Shown here: positions 11,343 through 22,363 of the stretch, one piece after another | Numbering within the stretch: the first letter of the stretch is position 1 | Layout: the number at the start of each line of letters is the position of its first letter | Source of the DNA: Elymus sibiricus | Taxonomy: Eukaryota > Streptophyta > Magnoliopsida > Poales > Poaceae | Reading direction: 5' to 3' | Assembly: GCA_039707655.1 (NCBI GenBank) | Contig: CM077673.1 | Location: 6,396,001-6,460,000 of the forward strand | Length of the DNA stretch: 64,000 bases | The notes under the pieces: generated by a model | Told to the model about the DNA's origin: nothing | Databases searched by the model: none | Seen by the model: the letters and a program-made list of their open reading frames with translations, nothing else | Made by a program: the position numbers and the translations under genes

Positions 11343-12766
11343 GAATTGACCAAATCTGCGAGTTTTGGCGATGTCCCCGTAACCGGTCCACGGGCTTCCC
11401 CGAACATTCGGACGACCACGAAATCCAAAAAACAGTGAATAATAGAACATTAAACTAGTAAGAATGGATCAAATCTGCGAGTTTTGGCGAGGTCCCCGTA
11501 ACCGGACCCTGGGCTTCCCCGAACGTTCGGACGACCAGGACAACCAAAAAACAGTGAATAATAGCATAGAAAACTGGTAAGAATGGACCAAATCTGCGAG
11601 TTTTGGCAAGGTCCCCGTAACCGGACCCCGAGCTTCCCCGAATGTTTGGACGACCACGACAACCAAAAAACAGTGAATAATAGCATAGAAAACTGGTAAG
11701 AATGGACCAAATCTGCGAGTTTTGGCAAGGTCCCCGTAACCGGACCCCGGGCATCCCCAAATGTTGGGACAACCACAACAACCAAAAACAGTGAATAATA
11801 GCATAGAAAACAGGTAAGAATGGACCAAATCTGCGAGTTTTGGCGAGGTCCCCGTAAGCGGACCCCATGGTTCCCCGAACGTTTCGATCGTCCCGAGACC
11901 CAAAATCAGTGAGTAATAGCATAGAAAACTGGCCGGAACAGACAAAATCTGCTAGTTTTGGCGAGGTCCCGGTAACCGGTCCACGGGCTTCCCCGAATGT
12001 TCGGACGGCCACGACAACCAAAAAACAGTGAATAATAGCATAGAAAACTGGTAAGAATGGACCAAATCTGCGAGTTTTGGCAAGGTCCCCGTAACCGGAC
12101 CCCGGGCATCCCCAAATGTTGGGACGACCAGGACAACCAAAAAACAGTGAATAATAGCATAGAAAACTGGTAAGAATGGACCAAATCTGCGAGTTTTGGC
12201 AAGGTCCCCGTAACCGGACCCCGAGCTTCCCCGAATGTTTGGACGACCACGACAACCAAAAAACAGTGAATAATAGCATAGAAAACTGGTAAGAATGGAC
12301 AAAATCTGCGAGTTTTGGCAAGGTCCCCGTAACCGGACCCTGGGCATCCCCAAATGTTGGGACGACCACAACAACCAAAAGCAGTGAATAATAGCATAGA
12401 AAACAAGTAAGAATGGACCAAATCTGCGAGTTTTGGCGAGGTCCCCGTAAGCGGACCCCATGGTTCCCCGAACGTTTCGATCGTCCCGAGACCCAAAATC
12501 AGTGAGTAATAGCATAGAAAACTGGCCGGAAAAGACAAAATCTGCTAGTTTTGGCGAGGTCCCGGTAACCGGTCCACGGGCTTCCCCGAATGTTCGGACG
12601 GCCACGACAACCAAAAAAACAGTGAATAATAGCATAGAAATCTGGTCAGAATGGACAAAATCTGCGAGTTTTGGCGAGGTCCCCGTAAGCGGACCCCGGG
12701 GTTCCCCGAACATTTGGATCGCCCCGGGACCCATAATCAGAGAGTAATAGCAAAGAAAATAGGTAA
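11343..12766 (+). repeat. 12-mer A-B-CB-C-D-EB-CB-CB-C-D-E-F (1424 bp)
   Basis: It starts with the diverged-haplotype A (ACATTAAAC). B begins like 4470 (GGATCAAATC, CCCTGGGC) and changes to the GACCAGGAC type. The monomer at 12055-12173 is C up to GGGACGACCA and then B. The next, 12174-12292, is another CB. The unit ends with the C-D-E-F of 8737-9210. It is the most rearranged stretch of the window. Confidence 0.78.
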
Positions 12767-15136
12767 GAATGGACCAAATCTGCGAGTTTTGGCGATGTCA
12801 CCGTAACCGTTCCACGGGCTTCCCCGAACGTTCGGACGACCAAGACAACCAAAAAACAGTGAATAATAGCATAGAAAACTAGTAAGAATGGACCAAATCT
12901 GCGAGTTTTGGCGGGGTCCCCGTAACCGGACCCCGGGCTTCCCCGAACGTTCGGACGACCAGGACAACCAAAAAACAGTGAATAATAGCATAGAAAACTG
13001 GTAAGAATGGACCAAATCTGCGAGTTTTGGCAAGGTCCCCGTAACCGGACCCCGAGCATCCCCAAATGTTGGGACGACCACAACAACCAAAAACAGTGAA
13101 TAATAGCATAGAAAACTGGTCAGACTAGACCAAATATGCGAGTTTTGGCGAGGTCCCCGTAAGCGGACCCCGGGGTTCCCCGAACATTTGGATCGCCCCG
13201 GGACCCATAATCAGAGAGTAATAGCATAGAAAACAGGTAAGAATGGACCAAATCTGCGAGTTTTGGCGATGTCACCGTAACCGTTCCACGGGCATCCCCG
13301 AACGTTCGGACGACCAAGACAACCAAAAAACAGTGAATAATAGCACCGAAAACTAGTAAGAATGGACCAAATCTGCGAGTTTTGGCAATGTTACCGTAAC
13401 CGTTCCACGGGCTTCCCCGAACGTTCGGACGACCAAGACAACCAAAAAACAGTGAATAATAGCACAGAAAACTAGTAAGAATGGACCAAATCTGAGTTTT
13501 GGCGAGGTCCCCGTAACCGGACCCTGGGCTTCCCCGAACGTTCGGACGACCACGACAACCAAAAAACAGTGAATAATAGCACATAAAACTAGTAAGAATG
13601 GACCAAATCTGCGAGTTTTGGCGATGTTACCGTAACCGTTCCACGGGCTTCCCCGAACGTTCGGACGACCAAGACAACCAAAAAACAGTGAATAATAGCA
13701 CAGAAAACTAGTAAGAATGGACCAAATCTGAGTTTTGGCGAGGTCCCCGTAACCGGACCCTGGGCTTCCCCGAACGTTCGGACGACCACGACAACCAAAA
13801 AACAGTGAATAATAGCACATAAAACTAGTAAGAATGGACCAAATCTGCGAGTTTTGGCGAGGTCCCCGTAACCGGTCCACGGGCTTCCCCGAACGTTTGG
13901 ATGACCACGACAACCAAAAAACAGTCAATAATAGCATAGAAAACTGGTAAGAATTGACCAAATCTGCGAGTTTTCGCAAGGTCCCAGTAACCGGTCCCCG
14001 GGCATCCCCAAATGTTGGGACGACCACAACAACCAAAAACAGTGAATAATAGCATAGAAAACAGGTAAGAATGGACCAAATCTGCGAGTTTTGGCGAGGT
14101 CCCCGTAAGCGGACCCCAAGGTTCCCCGAACGTTTCGATCGTCCCGAGACCCAAAATCAGTGAGTAATAGCATAGAAAACTGGCCGGAAAAGACAAAATC
14201 TGCTAGTTTTGGCGAGGTCCCGGTAACCGGTCCACGGGCTTCCCCGAATGTTCGGACGGCCACGACAACCAAAAAAACAGTGAATAATAGCATAGAAATC
14301 TGGTCAGAATGGACAAAATCTGCGAGTTTTGGACAGGTCCCCGTAAGCGGACCCCGGGGTTCCCCGAACATTTGGATCGCCCCGGGACCCATAATCAGAG
14401 AGTAATAGCAAAGAAAACAGGTAAGAATGGACCAAATCTGCGAGTTTTGGCGAGGTCCCCGTAACCGGACCCCGGGCTTCCCCGAACGTTCGGACGACCA
14501 GGACAACCAAAAAACAGTGAATAATAGCATAGAAAACTGGTAAGAATGGACCAAATCTGCGAGTTTTGGCAAGGTCCCCGTAACCGGACCCCGAGCTTCC
14601 CCGAATGTTTGGACGACGACGACAACCAAAAAACAGTGAATAATAGCATAGAAAACTGGTAAGAATGGACCAAATCTGCGAGTTTTGGCAAGGTCCCCGT
14701 AACCGGACCCCGGGCATCCCCAAATGTTGGGACAACCACAACAACCAAAAACAGTGAATAATAGCATAGAAAACAGGTAAGAATGGACCAAATCTGCGAG
14801 TTTTGGCGAGGTCCCCGTAAGCGGACCCCATGGTTCCCCGAACGTTTCGATCGTCCCGAGACCCAAAATCAGTGAGTAATAGCATAGAAAACTGGCCGGA
14901 ACAGACAAAATCTGCTAGTTTTGGCGAGGTCCCGGTAACCGGTCCACGGGCTTCCCCGAATGTTCGGACGGCCACGACAACCAAAAAAACAGTGAATAAT
15001 AGCATAGAAATCTGGTCAGAATGGACAAAATCTGCGAGTTTTGGACAGGTCCCCGTAAGCGGACCCCGGGGTTCCCCGAACATTTGGATCGCCTCGGGAC
15101 CCATAATCAGTGAGTAATAGCATAGAAAACAGGTAA
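12767..15136 (+). repeat. 20-monomer super-repeat (2370 bp): 4-mer + 10-mer + 6-mer
   Basis: A-B-C-F* (12767-13240), the 10-mer (13241-14424), then B-CB-C-D-E-F (14425-15136). It matches 5774-8498 at an offset of 6993 bp but lacks that copy's extra 355 bp. Small private changes include GGCGGGGTCC at 12911, GCACCGAAAAC in A and GGCAATGTTACC in the first A2. Confidence 0.86.
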
Positions 15137-16911
15137 GAATGGACCAAATCTGTGAGTTTTGGCGATGTCACCGTAACCGTTCCACGGGCTTCCCCGAACG
15201 TTCGGACGACCAAGACAACCAAAAAACAGTGAATAATAGCATAGAAAACTAGTAAGAATGGACCAAATCTGCGAGTTTTGGCGAGGTCCCCGTAACCGGA
15301 CCCCGGGCTTCCCCGAACGTTCGGACGACCAGGACAACCAAAAAACAGTGAATAATAGCATAGAAAACTGGTAAGAATGGACCAAATCTGCGAGTTTTGG
15401 CAAGGTCCCCGTAACCGGACCCCGAGCATCCCCAAATGTTGGGACGACCACAACAACCAAAAACAGTGAATAATAGCATAGAAAACTGGTCAGACTAGAC
15501 CAAATATGCGAGTTTTGGCGAGGTCCCCGTAAGCGGACCCCGGGGTTCCCCGAACATTTGGATCGCCCCGGGACCCATAATCAGAGAGTAATAGCATAGA
15601 AAACAGGTAAGAATGGACCAAATCTGCGAGTTTTGGCGATGTCACCGTAACCGTTCCACGGGCATCCCCGAACGTTCGGACGACCAAGACAACCAAAAAC
15701 AGTGAATAATAGCACAGAAAACTAGTAAGAATGGACCAAATCTGCGAGTTTTGGCGATGTTACCGTAACCGTTCCACGGGCTTCCCCGAACGTTCGGACG
15801 ACCAAGACAACCAAAAAACAGTGAATAATAGCACAGAAAACTAGTAAGAATGGACCAAATCTGAGTTTTGGCGAGGTCCCCGTAACCGGACCCTGGGCTT
15901 CCCCGAACGTTCGGACGACCACGACAACCAAAAAACAGTGAATAATAGCACATAAAACTAGTAAGAATGGACCAAATCTGCGAGTTTTGGCGATGTTACC
16001 GTAACCTTTCCACGGGCTTCCCCGAACGTTCGGACGACCAAGACAACCAAAAAACAGTGAATAATAGCACAGAAAACTAGTAAGAATGGACCAAATCTGA
16101 GTTTTGGCGAGGTCCCCGTAACCGGACCCTGGGCTTCCCCGAACGTTCGGACGACCACGACAACCAAAAAACAGTGAATAATAGCACATAAAACTAGTAA
16201 GAATGGACCAAATCTGCGAGTTTTGGCGAGGTCCCCGTAACCGGACCCCGGGCTTCCCCGAACGTTCGGACGACCACGACAACCAAAAAACAGTCAATAA
16301 TAGCATAGAAAACTGGTAAGAATGGACCAAATCTGCTAGTTTTCGCAAGGTCCCAGTAACCGGTCCCCGGGCATCCCCAAATGTTGGGACGACCACAACA
16401 ACCAAAAACAGTGAATAATAGCATAGAAAACAGGTAAGAATGGACCAAATCTGCGAGTTTTGGCAAGGTCCCCGTAACCGGACCCCGGGCATCCCCAAAT
16501 GTTGGGACAACCACAACAACCAAAAACAGTGAATAATAGCATAGAAAACAGGTAAGAATGGACCAAATCTGCGAGTTTTGGCGAGGTCCCCGTAAGCGGA
16601 CCCCATGGTTCCCCGAACGTTTCGATCGTCCCGAGACCCAAAATCAGTGAGTAATAGCATAGAAAACTGGCCGGAACAGACAAAATCTGCTAGTTTTGGC
16701 GAGGTCCCGGTAACCGGTCCACGGGCTTCCCCGAATGTTCGGACGGCCACGACAACCAAAAAAACAGTGAATAATAGCATAGAAATCTGGTCAGAATGGA
16801 CAAAATCTGCGAGTTTTGGACAGGTCCCCGTAAGCGGACCCCGGGGTTCCCCGAACATTTGGATCGCCTCGGGACCCATAATCAGTGAGTAATAGCATAG
16901 AAAACAGGTAA
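15137..16911 (+). repeat. 4-mer plus 11-mer A-A2-B'-A2-B'-B-C-C-D-E-F (1775 bp)
   Basis: Two C monomers are adjacent (16320-16437 and 16438-16555). The second starts a tandem copy of the segment that begins with C at 14663. A at 15611-15728 has lost one A of its A-run (118 bp). The first of the paired C monomers reads CTGCTAGTTTTCGC, a private change. Confidence 0.85.
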
Positions 16912-18569
16912 GAATGGACCAAATCTGTGAGTTTTGGCGATGTCACCGTAACCGTTCCACGGGCTTCCCCGAACGTTCGGACGACCAAGACAACCAAAAA
17001 ACAGTGAATAATAGCATAGAAAACTAGTAAGAATGGACCAAATCTGCGAGTTTTGGCGAGGTCCCCGTAACCGGACCCCGGGCTTCCCCGAACGTTCGGA
17101 CGACCAGGACAACCAAAAAACAGTGAATAATAGCATAGAAAACTGGTAAGAATGGACCAAATCTGCGAGTTTTGGCAAGGTCCCCGTAACCGGACCCCGA
17201 GCATCCCCAAATGTTGGGACGACCACAACAACCAAAAACAGTGAATAATAGCATAGAAAACTGGTCAGACTAGACCAAATATGCGAGTTTTGGCGAGGTC
17301 CCCGTAAGCGGACCCCGGGGTTCCCCGAACATTTGGATCGCCCCGGGACCCATAATCAGAGAGTAATAGCATAGAAAACAGGTAAGAATGGACCAAATCT
17401 GCGAGTTTTGGCGATGTCACCGTAACCGTTCCACGGGCATCCCCGAACGTTCGGACGACCAAGACAACCAAAAAACAGTGAATAATAGCACAGAAAACTA
17501 GTAAGAATGGACCAAATCTGCGAGTTTTGGCGATGTTACCGTAACCGTTCCACGGGCTTCCCCGAACGTTCGGACGACCAAGACAACCAAAAAACAGTGA
17601 ATAATAGCACAGAAAACTAGTAAGAATGGACCAAATCTGAGTTTTGGCGAGGTCCCCGTAACCGGACCCTGGGCTTCCCCGAACGTTCGGACGACCACGA
17701 CAACCAAAAAACAGTGAATAATAGCACATAAAACTAGTAAGAATGGACCAAATCTGCGAGTTTTGGCGATGTTACCGTAACCTTTCCACGGGCTTCCCCG
17801 AACGTTCGGACGACCAAGACAACCAAAAAACAGTGAATAATAGCACAGAAAACTAGTAAGAATGGACCAAATCTGAGTTTTGGCGAGGTCCCCGTAACCG
17901 GACCCTGGGCTTCCCCGAACGTTCGGACGACCACGACAACCAAAAAACAGTGAATAATAGCACATAAAACTAGTAAGAATGGACCAAATCTGCGAGTTTT
18001 GGCGAGGTCCCCGTAACCGGACCCCGGGCTTCCCCGAACGTTCGGACGACCACGACAACCAAAAAACAGTCAATAATAGCATAGAAAACTGGTAAGAATG
18101 GACCAAATCTGCGAGTTTTCGCAAGGTCCCAGTAACCGGTCCCCGGGCATCCCCAAATGTTGGGACGACCACAACAACCAAAAACAGTGAATAATAGCAT
18201 AGAAAACAGGTAAGAATGGACCAAATCTGCGAGTTTTGGCGAGGTCCCCGTAAGCGGACCCCATGGTTCCCCGAACGTTTCGATCGTCCCGAGACCCAAA
18301 ATCAGTGAGTAATAGCATAGAAAACTGGCCGGAACAGACAAAATCTGCTAGTTTTGGCGAGGTCCCGGTAACCGGTCCACGGGCTTCCCCGAATGTTCGG
18401 ACGGCCACGACAACCAAAAAAACAGTGAATAATAGCATAGAAATCTGGTCAGAATGGACAAAATCTGCGAGTTTTGGCGAGGTCCCCGTAAGCGGACCCC
18501 GGGGTTCCCCGAACATTTGGATCGCCCCGGGACCCATAATCAGAGAGTAATAGCAAAGAAAACAGGTAA

Positions 18570-18688
18570 GAATGGACCAAATCTGCGAGTTTTGGCGATG
18601 TCACCGTAACCGTTCCACGGGCTTCCCCGAACGTTCGGACGACCAAGACAACCAAAAAACAGTGAATAATAGCATAGAAAACTAGTAA
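18570..18688 (+). repeat. Monomer type A (exemplar, 119 bp)
   Basis: First monomer of the hexamer. It is diagnosed by GCGATGTCACCG in the left half, by GACCAAGACAACC after the central palindrome, and by the ending AAAACTAGTAA, which contains a SpeI site (18681-18686). It belongs to the A/B/E class, with GGGCTTCCCCGAACG in the middle. Many copies read AGCACAG instead of AGCATAG near the right end. A variant, A2, has GATGTTACCG. Confidence 0.9.
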
Positions 18689-18807
18689 GAATGGACCAAA
18701 TCTGCGAGTTTTGGCGAGGTCCCCGTAACCGGACCCCGGGCTTCCCCGAACGTTCGGACGACCAGGACAACCAAAAAACAGTGAATAATAGCATAGAAAA
18801 CTGGTAA
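18689..18807 (+). repeat. Monomer type B (exemplar, 119 bp)
   Basis: Second monomer of the hexamer. It is diagnosed by GGCGAGGTCCCCGTAACCGG, then CCCCGGGCTTCC, and the ending AAAACTGGTAA. The middle carries a perfect 12-bp palindrome (18746-18757). After it comes GACCAGGAC in this copy or GACCACGAC in others; the two forms mark different array lineages. A further lineage replaces TTTTGGCGAGG with TTTTGTGGAGG. Confidence 0.9.
18746..18757. other. 12-bp perfect palindrome in A and B monomers (example)
   Basis: CCGAACGTTCGG is its own reverse complement and sits at about monomer positions 58-69. It occurs in most A and B copies. E has the related CCGAATGTTCGG, with arms of five bases. A protein-binding or structural role is only a guess. 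Confidence 0.75.
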
Positions 18808-18925
18808 GAATGGACCAAATCTGCGAGTTTTGGCAAGGTCCCCGTAACCGGACCCCGGGCATCCCCAAATGTTGGGACAACCACAACAACCAAAAACAGT
18901 GAATAATAGCATAGAAAACAGGTAA
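18808..18925 (+). repeat. Monomer type C (exemplar, 118 bp)
   Basis: Third monomer of the hexamer. It is diagnosed by GGCAAGGTCC, GGGCATCCCCAAATGTTGGG and CCACAACAACCAAAAACAG (five A instead of six), and usually ends AAAACAGGTAA. It is the most diverged member of the A/B/E-like class. In place of the 12-bp palindrome of B it has a dyad with a shifted axis (18864-18876). Its end joined to the next monomer reads CAGGTAAG. Confidence 0.9.
18864..18876. other. Shifted dyad in C monomer (example)
   Basis: CCCAAATGTTGGG has five-base arms (CCCAA and TTGGG) around a three-base centre. Three bases differ from the B palindrome at the same place, yet a dyad is kept with its axis moved by about half a base pair. 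Confidence 0.65.
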
Positions 18926-19043
18926 GAATGGACCAAATCTGCGAGTTTTGGCGAGGTCCCCGTAAGCGGACCCCATGGTTCCCCGAACGTTTCGATCGTC
19001 CCGAGACCCAAAATCAGTGAGTAATAGCATAGAAAACTGGCCG
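18926..19043 (+). repeat. Monomer type D (exemplar, 118 bp)
   Basis: Fourth monomer of the hexamer. It is diagnosed by GTAAGCGGACCCCATGGTTCC with an NcoI site (18973-18978), by GTTTCGATCGTCCCGAG with a PvuI site, by CCCAAAATCAGTGAGTAATA, and by the ending CTGGCCG. It resembles F more than its direct neighbours. The NcoI ATG opens the short plus-strand reading frames seen once per hexamer; I do not regard these as genes. Lineage variants change CCATGG to CCTTGG or CCAAGG. Confidence 0.9.
18978..18988. other. Dyad GTTC-CCC-GAAC in D and F monomers (example)
   Basis: The D/F class carries GTTCCCCGAAC, four-base arms around CCC, a few bases left of where A/B have their 12-bp palindrome. The arms are short, so this may be chance. 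Confidence 0.5.
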
Positions 19044-19163
19044 GAAAAGACAAAATCTGCTAGTTTTGGCGAGGTCCCGGTAACCGGTCCACGGGCTTCC
19101 CCGAATGTTCGGACGGCCACGACAACCAAAAAAACAGTGAATAATAGCATAGAAATCTGGTCA
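19044..19163 (+). repeat. Monomer type E (exemplar, 120 bp)
   Basis: Fifth monomer of the hexamer. It is diagnosed by the start GAAAAGACAAAATCTGCTAG (or GAACAGAC), by CCCGGTAACCGGTCCACGGG, by GAATGTTCGGACGGCC, by a run of seven A, and by the ending AAATCTGGTCA. It is a member of the A/B/E class. Its central palindrome is degraded by one C-to-T change relative to B. Confidence 0.9.
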
Positions 19164-19281
19164 GAATGGACAAAATCTGCGAGTTTTGGACAGGTCCCCG
19201 TAAGCGGACCCCGGGGTTCCCCGAACATTTGGATCGCCCCGGGACCCATAATCAGAGAGTAATAGCAAAGAAAACAGGTAA
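19164..19281 (+). repeat. Monomer type F (exemplar, 118 bp)
   Basis: Sixth monomer of the hexamer. It is diagnosed by GAATGGACAAAATCTG, GGACCCCGGGGTTCCCC, ACATTTGGATCGCC, CCCATAATCAGAGAGTAATA and usually the ending AAAACAGGTAA. It is in the D/F class. The left half reads GGCGAGG, or GGACAGG as in this copy. A later form has GCCTCGGGACC with CAGTGAG. These forms help trace lineages. Confidence 0.9.
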
Positions 19282-19993
19282 GAATGGACCAAATCTGCGA
19301 GTTTTGGCGAGGTCCCCGTAACCGGACCCCGGGCTTCCCCGAACGTTCGGACGACCAGGACAACCAAAAAACAGTGAATAATAGCATAGAAAACTGGTAA
19401 GAATGGACCAAATCTGCGAGTTTTGGCAAGGTCCCCGTAACCGGACCCCGAGCTTCCCCGAATGTTTGGACGACCACGACAACCAAAAAACAGTGAATAA
19501 TAGCATAGAAAACTGGTAAGAATGGACCAAATCTGCGAGTTTTGGCAAGGTCCCCGTAACCGGACCCCGGGCATCCCCAAATGTTGGGACAACCACAACA
19601 ACCAAAAACAGTGAATAATAGCATAGAAAACAGGTAAGAATGGACCAAATCTGCGAGTTTTGGCGAGGTCCCCGTAAGCGGACCCCATGGTTCCCCGAAC
19701 GTTTCGATCGTCCCGAGACCCAAAATCAGTGAGTAATAGCATAGAAAACTGGCCGGAACAGACAAAATCTGCTAGTTTTGGCGAGGTCCCGGTAACCGGT
19801 CCACGGGCTTCCCCGAATGTTCGGACGGCCACGACAACCAAAAAAACAGTGAATAATAGCATAGAAATCTGGTCAGAATGGACAAAATCTGCGAGTTTTG
19901 GCGAGGTCCCCGTAAGCGGACCCCGGAGTTCCCCGAACATTTGGATCGCCCCGGGACCCATAATCAGAGAGTAATAGCAAAGAAAATAGGTAA
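19282..19993 (+). repeat. 6-mer B-CB-C-D-E-F (712 bp)
   Basis: The same plan as 14425-15136: B follows F directly and the CB chimera keeps the unit at six monomers. F reads CCCCGGAGTTCC, a private change, and ends AAAATAGGTAA. Confidence 0.86.
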
Positions 19994-22363
19994 GAATGGA
20001 CCAAATCTGCGAGTTTTGGCGATGTCACCGTAACCGTTCCACGGGCTTCCCCGAACGTTCGGACGACCAAGACAACCAAAAAACAGTGAATAATAGCATA
20101 GAAAACTAGTAAGAATGGACCAAATCTGCGAGTTTTGGCGAGGTCCCCGTAACCGGACCCCGGGCTTCCCCGAACGTTCGGACGACCAGGACAACCAAAA
20201 AACAGTGAATAATAGCATAGAAAACTGGTAAGAATGGACCAAATCTGCGAGTTTTGGCAAGGTCCCCGTAACCGGACCCCGAGCATCCCCAAATGTTGGG
20301 AGGACCACAACAACCAAAAACAGTGAATAATAGCATAGAAAACTGGTCAGACTAGACCAAATATGCGAGTTTTGGCGAGGTCCCCGTAAGCGGACCCCGG
20401 GGTTCCCCGAACATTTGGATCGCCCCGGGACCCATAATCAGAGAGTAATAGCATAGAAAACAGGTAAGAATGGACCAAATCTGCGAGTTTTGGCGATGTC
20501 ACCGTAACCGTTCCACGGGCATCCCCGAACGTTCGGACGACCAAGACAACCAAAAAACAGTGAATAATAGCACAGAAAACTAGTAAGAATGGACCAAATC
20601 TGCGAGTTTTGGCGATGTTACCGTAACCGTTCCACGGGCTTCCCCGAACGTTCGGACGACCAAGACAACCAAAAAACAGTGAATAATAGCACAGAAAACT
20701 AGTAAGAATGGACCAAATCTGAGTTTTGGCGAGGTCCCCGTAACCGGACCCTGGGCTTCCCCGAACGTTCGGACGACCACGACAACCAAAAAACAGTGAA
20801 TAATAGCACATAAAACTAGTAAGAATGGACCAAATCTGCGAGTTTTGGCGATGTTACCGTAACCGTTCCACGGGCTTCCCCGAACGTTCGGACGACCAAG
20901 ACAACCAAAAAACAGTGAATAATAGTACAGAAAACTAGTAAGAATGGACCAAATCTGAGTTTTGGCGAGGTCCCCGTAACCGGACCCTGGGCTTCCCCGA
21001 ACGTTCGGACGACCACGACAACCAAAAAACAGTGAATAATAGCACATAAAACTAGTAAGAATGGACCAAATCTGCGAGTTTTGGCGAGGTCCCCGTAATC
21101 GGACCCCGGGCTTCCCCGAACGTTCGGACGACCACGACAACCAAAAAACAGTCAATAATAGCATAGAAAACTGGTAAGAATGGACCAAATCTGCGAGTTT
21201 TCGCAAGGTCCCAGTAACCGGTCCCCGGGCATCCCCAAATGTTGGGACGACCACAACAACCAAAAACAGTGAATAATAGCATAGAAAACAGGTAAGAATG
21301 GACCAAATCTGCGAGTTTTGGCGAGGTCCCCGTAAGCGGACCCCATGGTTCCCCAAACGTTTCGATCGTCCCGAGACCCAAAATCAGTGAGTAATAGCAT
21401 AGAAAACTGGCCGGAACAGACAAAATCTGCTAGTTTTGGCGAGGTCCCGGTAACCGGTCCACGGGCTTCCCCGAATGTTCGGACGGCCACGACAACCAAA
21501 AAAACAGTGAATAATAGCATAGAAATCTGGTCAGAATGGACAAAATCTGCGAGTTTTGGACAGGTCCCCGTAAGCGGACCCCGGGGTTCCCCGAACATTT
21601 GGATCGCCTCGGGACCCATAATCAGTGAGTAATAGCATAGAAAACAGGTAAGAATGGACCAAATCTGTGAGTTTTGGCGATGTCACCGTAACCGTTCCAC
21701 GGGCTTACCCCAACGTTCGGACGACCAAGACAACCAAAAAACAGTGAATAATAGCACAGAAAACTAGTAAGAATGGACCAAATCTGCGACTTTTGTGGAG
21801 GTCCCCGTAACCGGACCCCGGGCTTCCCCGAACGTTCGGACGACCACGACAACCAAAAAACAGTGAATAATAGCGTAGAAAACTGGTAAGACTGGACCAA
21901 ATCTGCGAGTTTTGGCAAGGTCCCCGTAACTGGACCCCGGGCATCCCCAAATGTTGGGACGACCACAACAACCAAAAACAGTGAATAATAGCATAGAAAA
22001 CAGGTAAGAATTGACCAAATCTGCGAGTTTTGGCGAGGTCCCCGTAAGCGGACCCCATGGTTCCCCGAACGTTTCGATCGTCCCGAGACCCAAAATCAGT
22101 GAGTAATAGCATAGAAAACTGGCCGGAAAAGACAAAATCTGCTAGTTTTGGCGAGGTCCCGGTAACCGGTCCACGGGCTTCCCCGAATGTTCGGACGGCC
22201 ACGACAACCAAAAAAACAGTGAATAATAGCATAGAAATCTGGTCAGAATGGACAAAATCTGCGAGTTTTGGCGAGGTCCCCGTAAGCGGACCCCGGGGTT
22301 CCCCGAACATTTGGATCGCCCCGGGACCCATAATCAGAGAGTAATAGCAAAGAAAACAGGTAA
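19994..22363 (+). repeat. 20-monomer super-repeat (2370 bp)
   Basis: A-B-C-F* (19994-20467), 10-mer (20468-21651) and a TGTGGAGG-lineage hexamer (21652-22363). Private changes include CCCCAAACG in D (NcoI kept), CTGCGACTTTTG in B and GGGCTTACCCC in A. Confidence 0.86.

Larger units (their letters stand above)
16912..19281 (+). repeat. 20-monomer super-repeat (2370 bp)
   Basis: A-B-C-F* (16912-17385), 10-mer (17386-18569) and full A-B-C-D-E-F (18570-19281). Its first part duplicates 15137-16437 at an offset of 1775-1776 bp, including the rare CCTTTCCACGGG in the second A2. Confidence 0.87.

Noticed and set aside
15611..15728. The one-base shorter A monomer as a distinct type
   Set aside because: It differs by one A in the A-run, which is slippage-prone or may be a sequencing error in a homopolymer.
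18975..19262. Plus-strand 95-codon frames starting MVPRTFRSS, one for most hexamers
   Set aside because: They start at the ATG of the NcoI site in D and run through E into F. Their regular spacing follows the hexamer. Lineages with CCTTGG or CCAAGG simply lose this ATG, with no sign of constraint.
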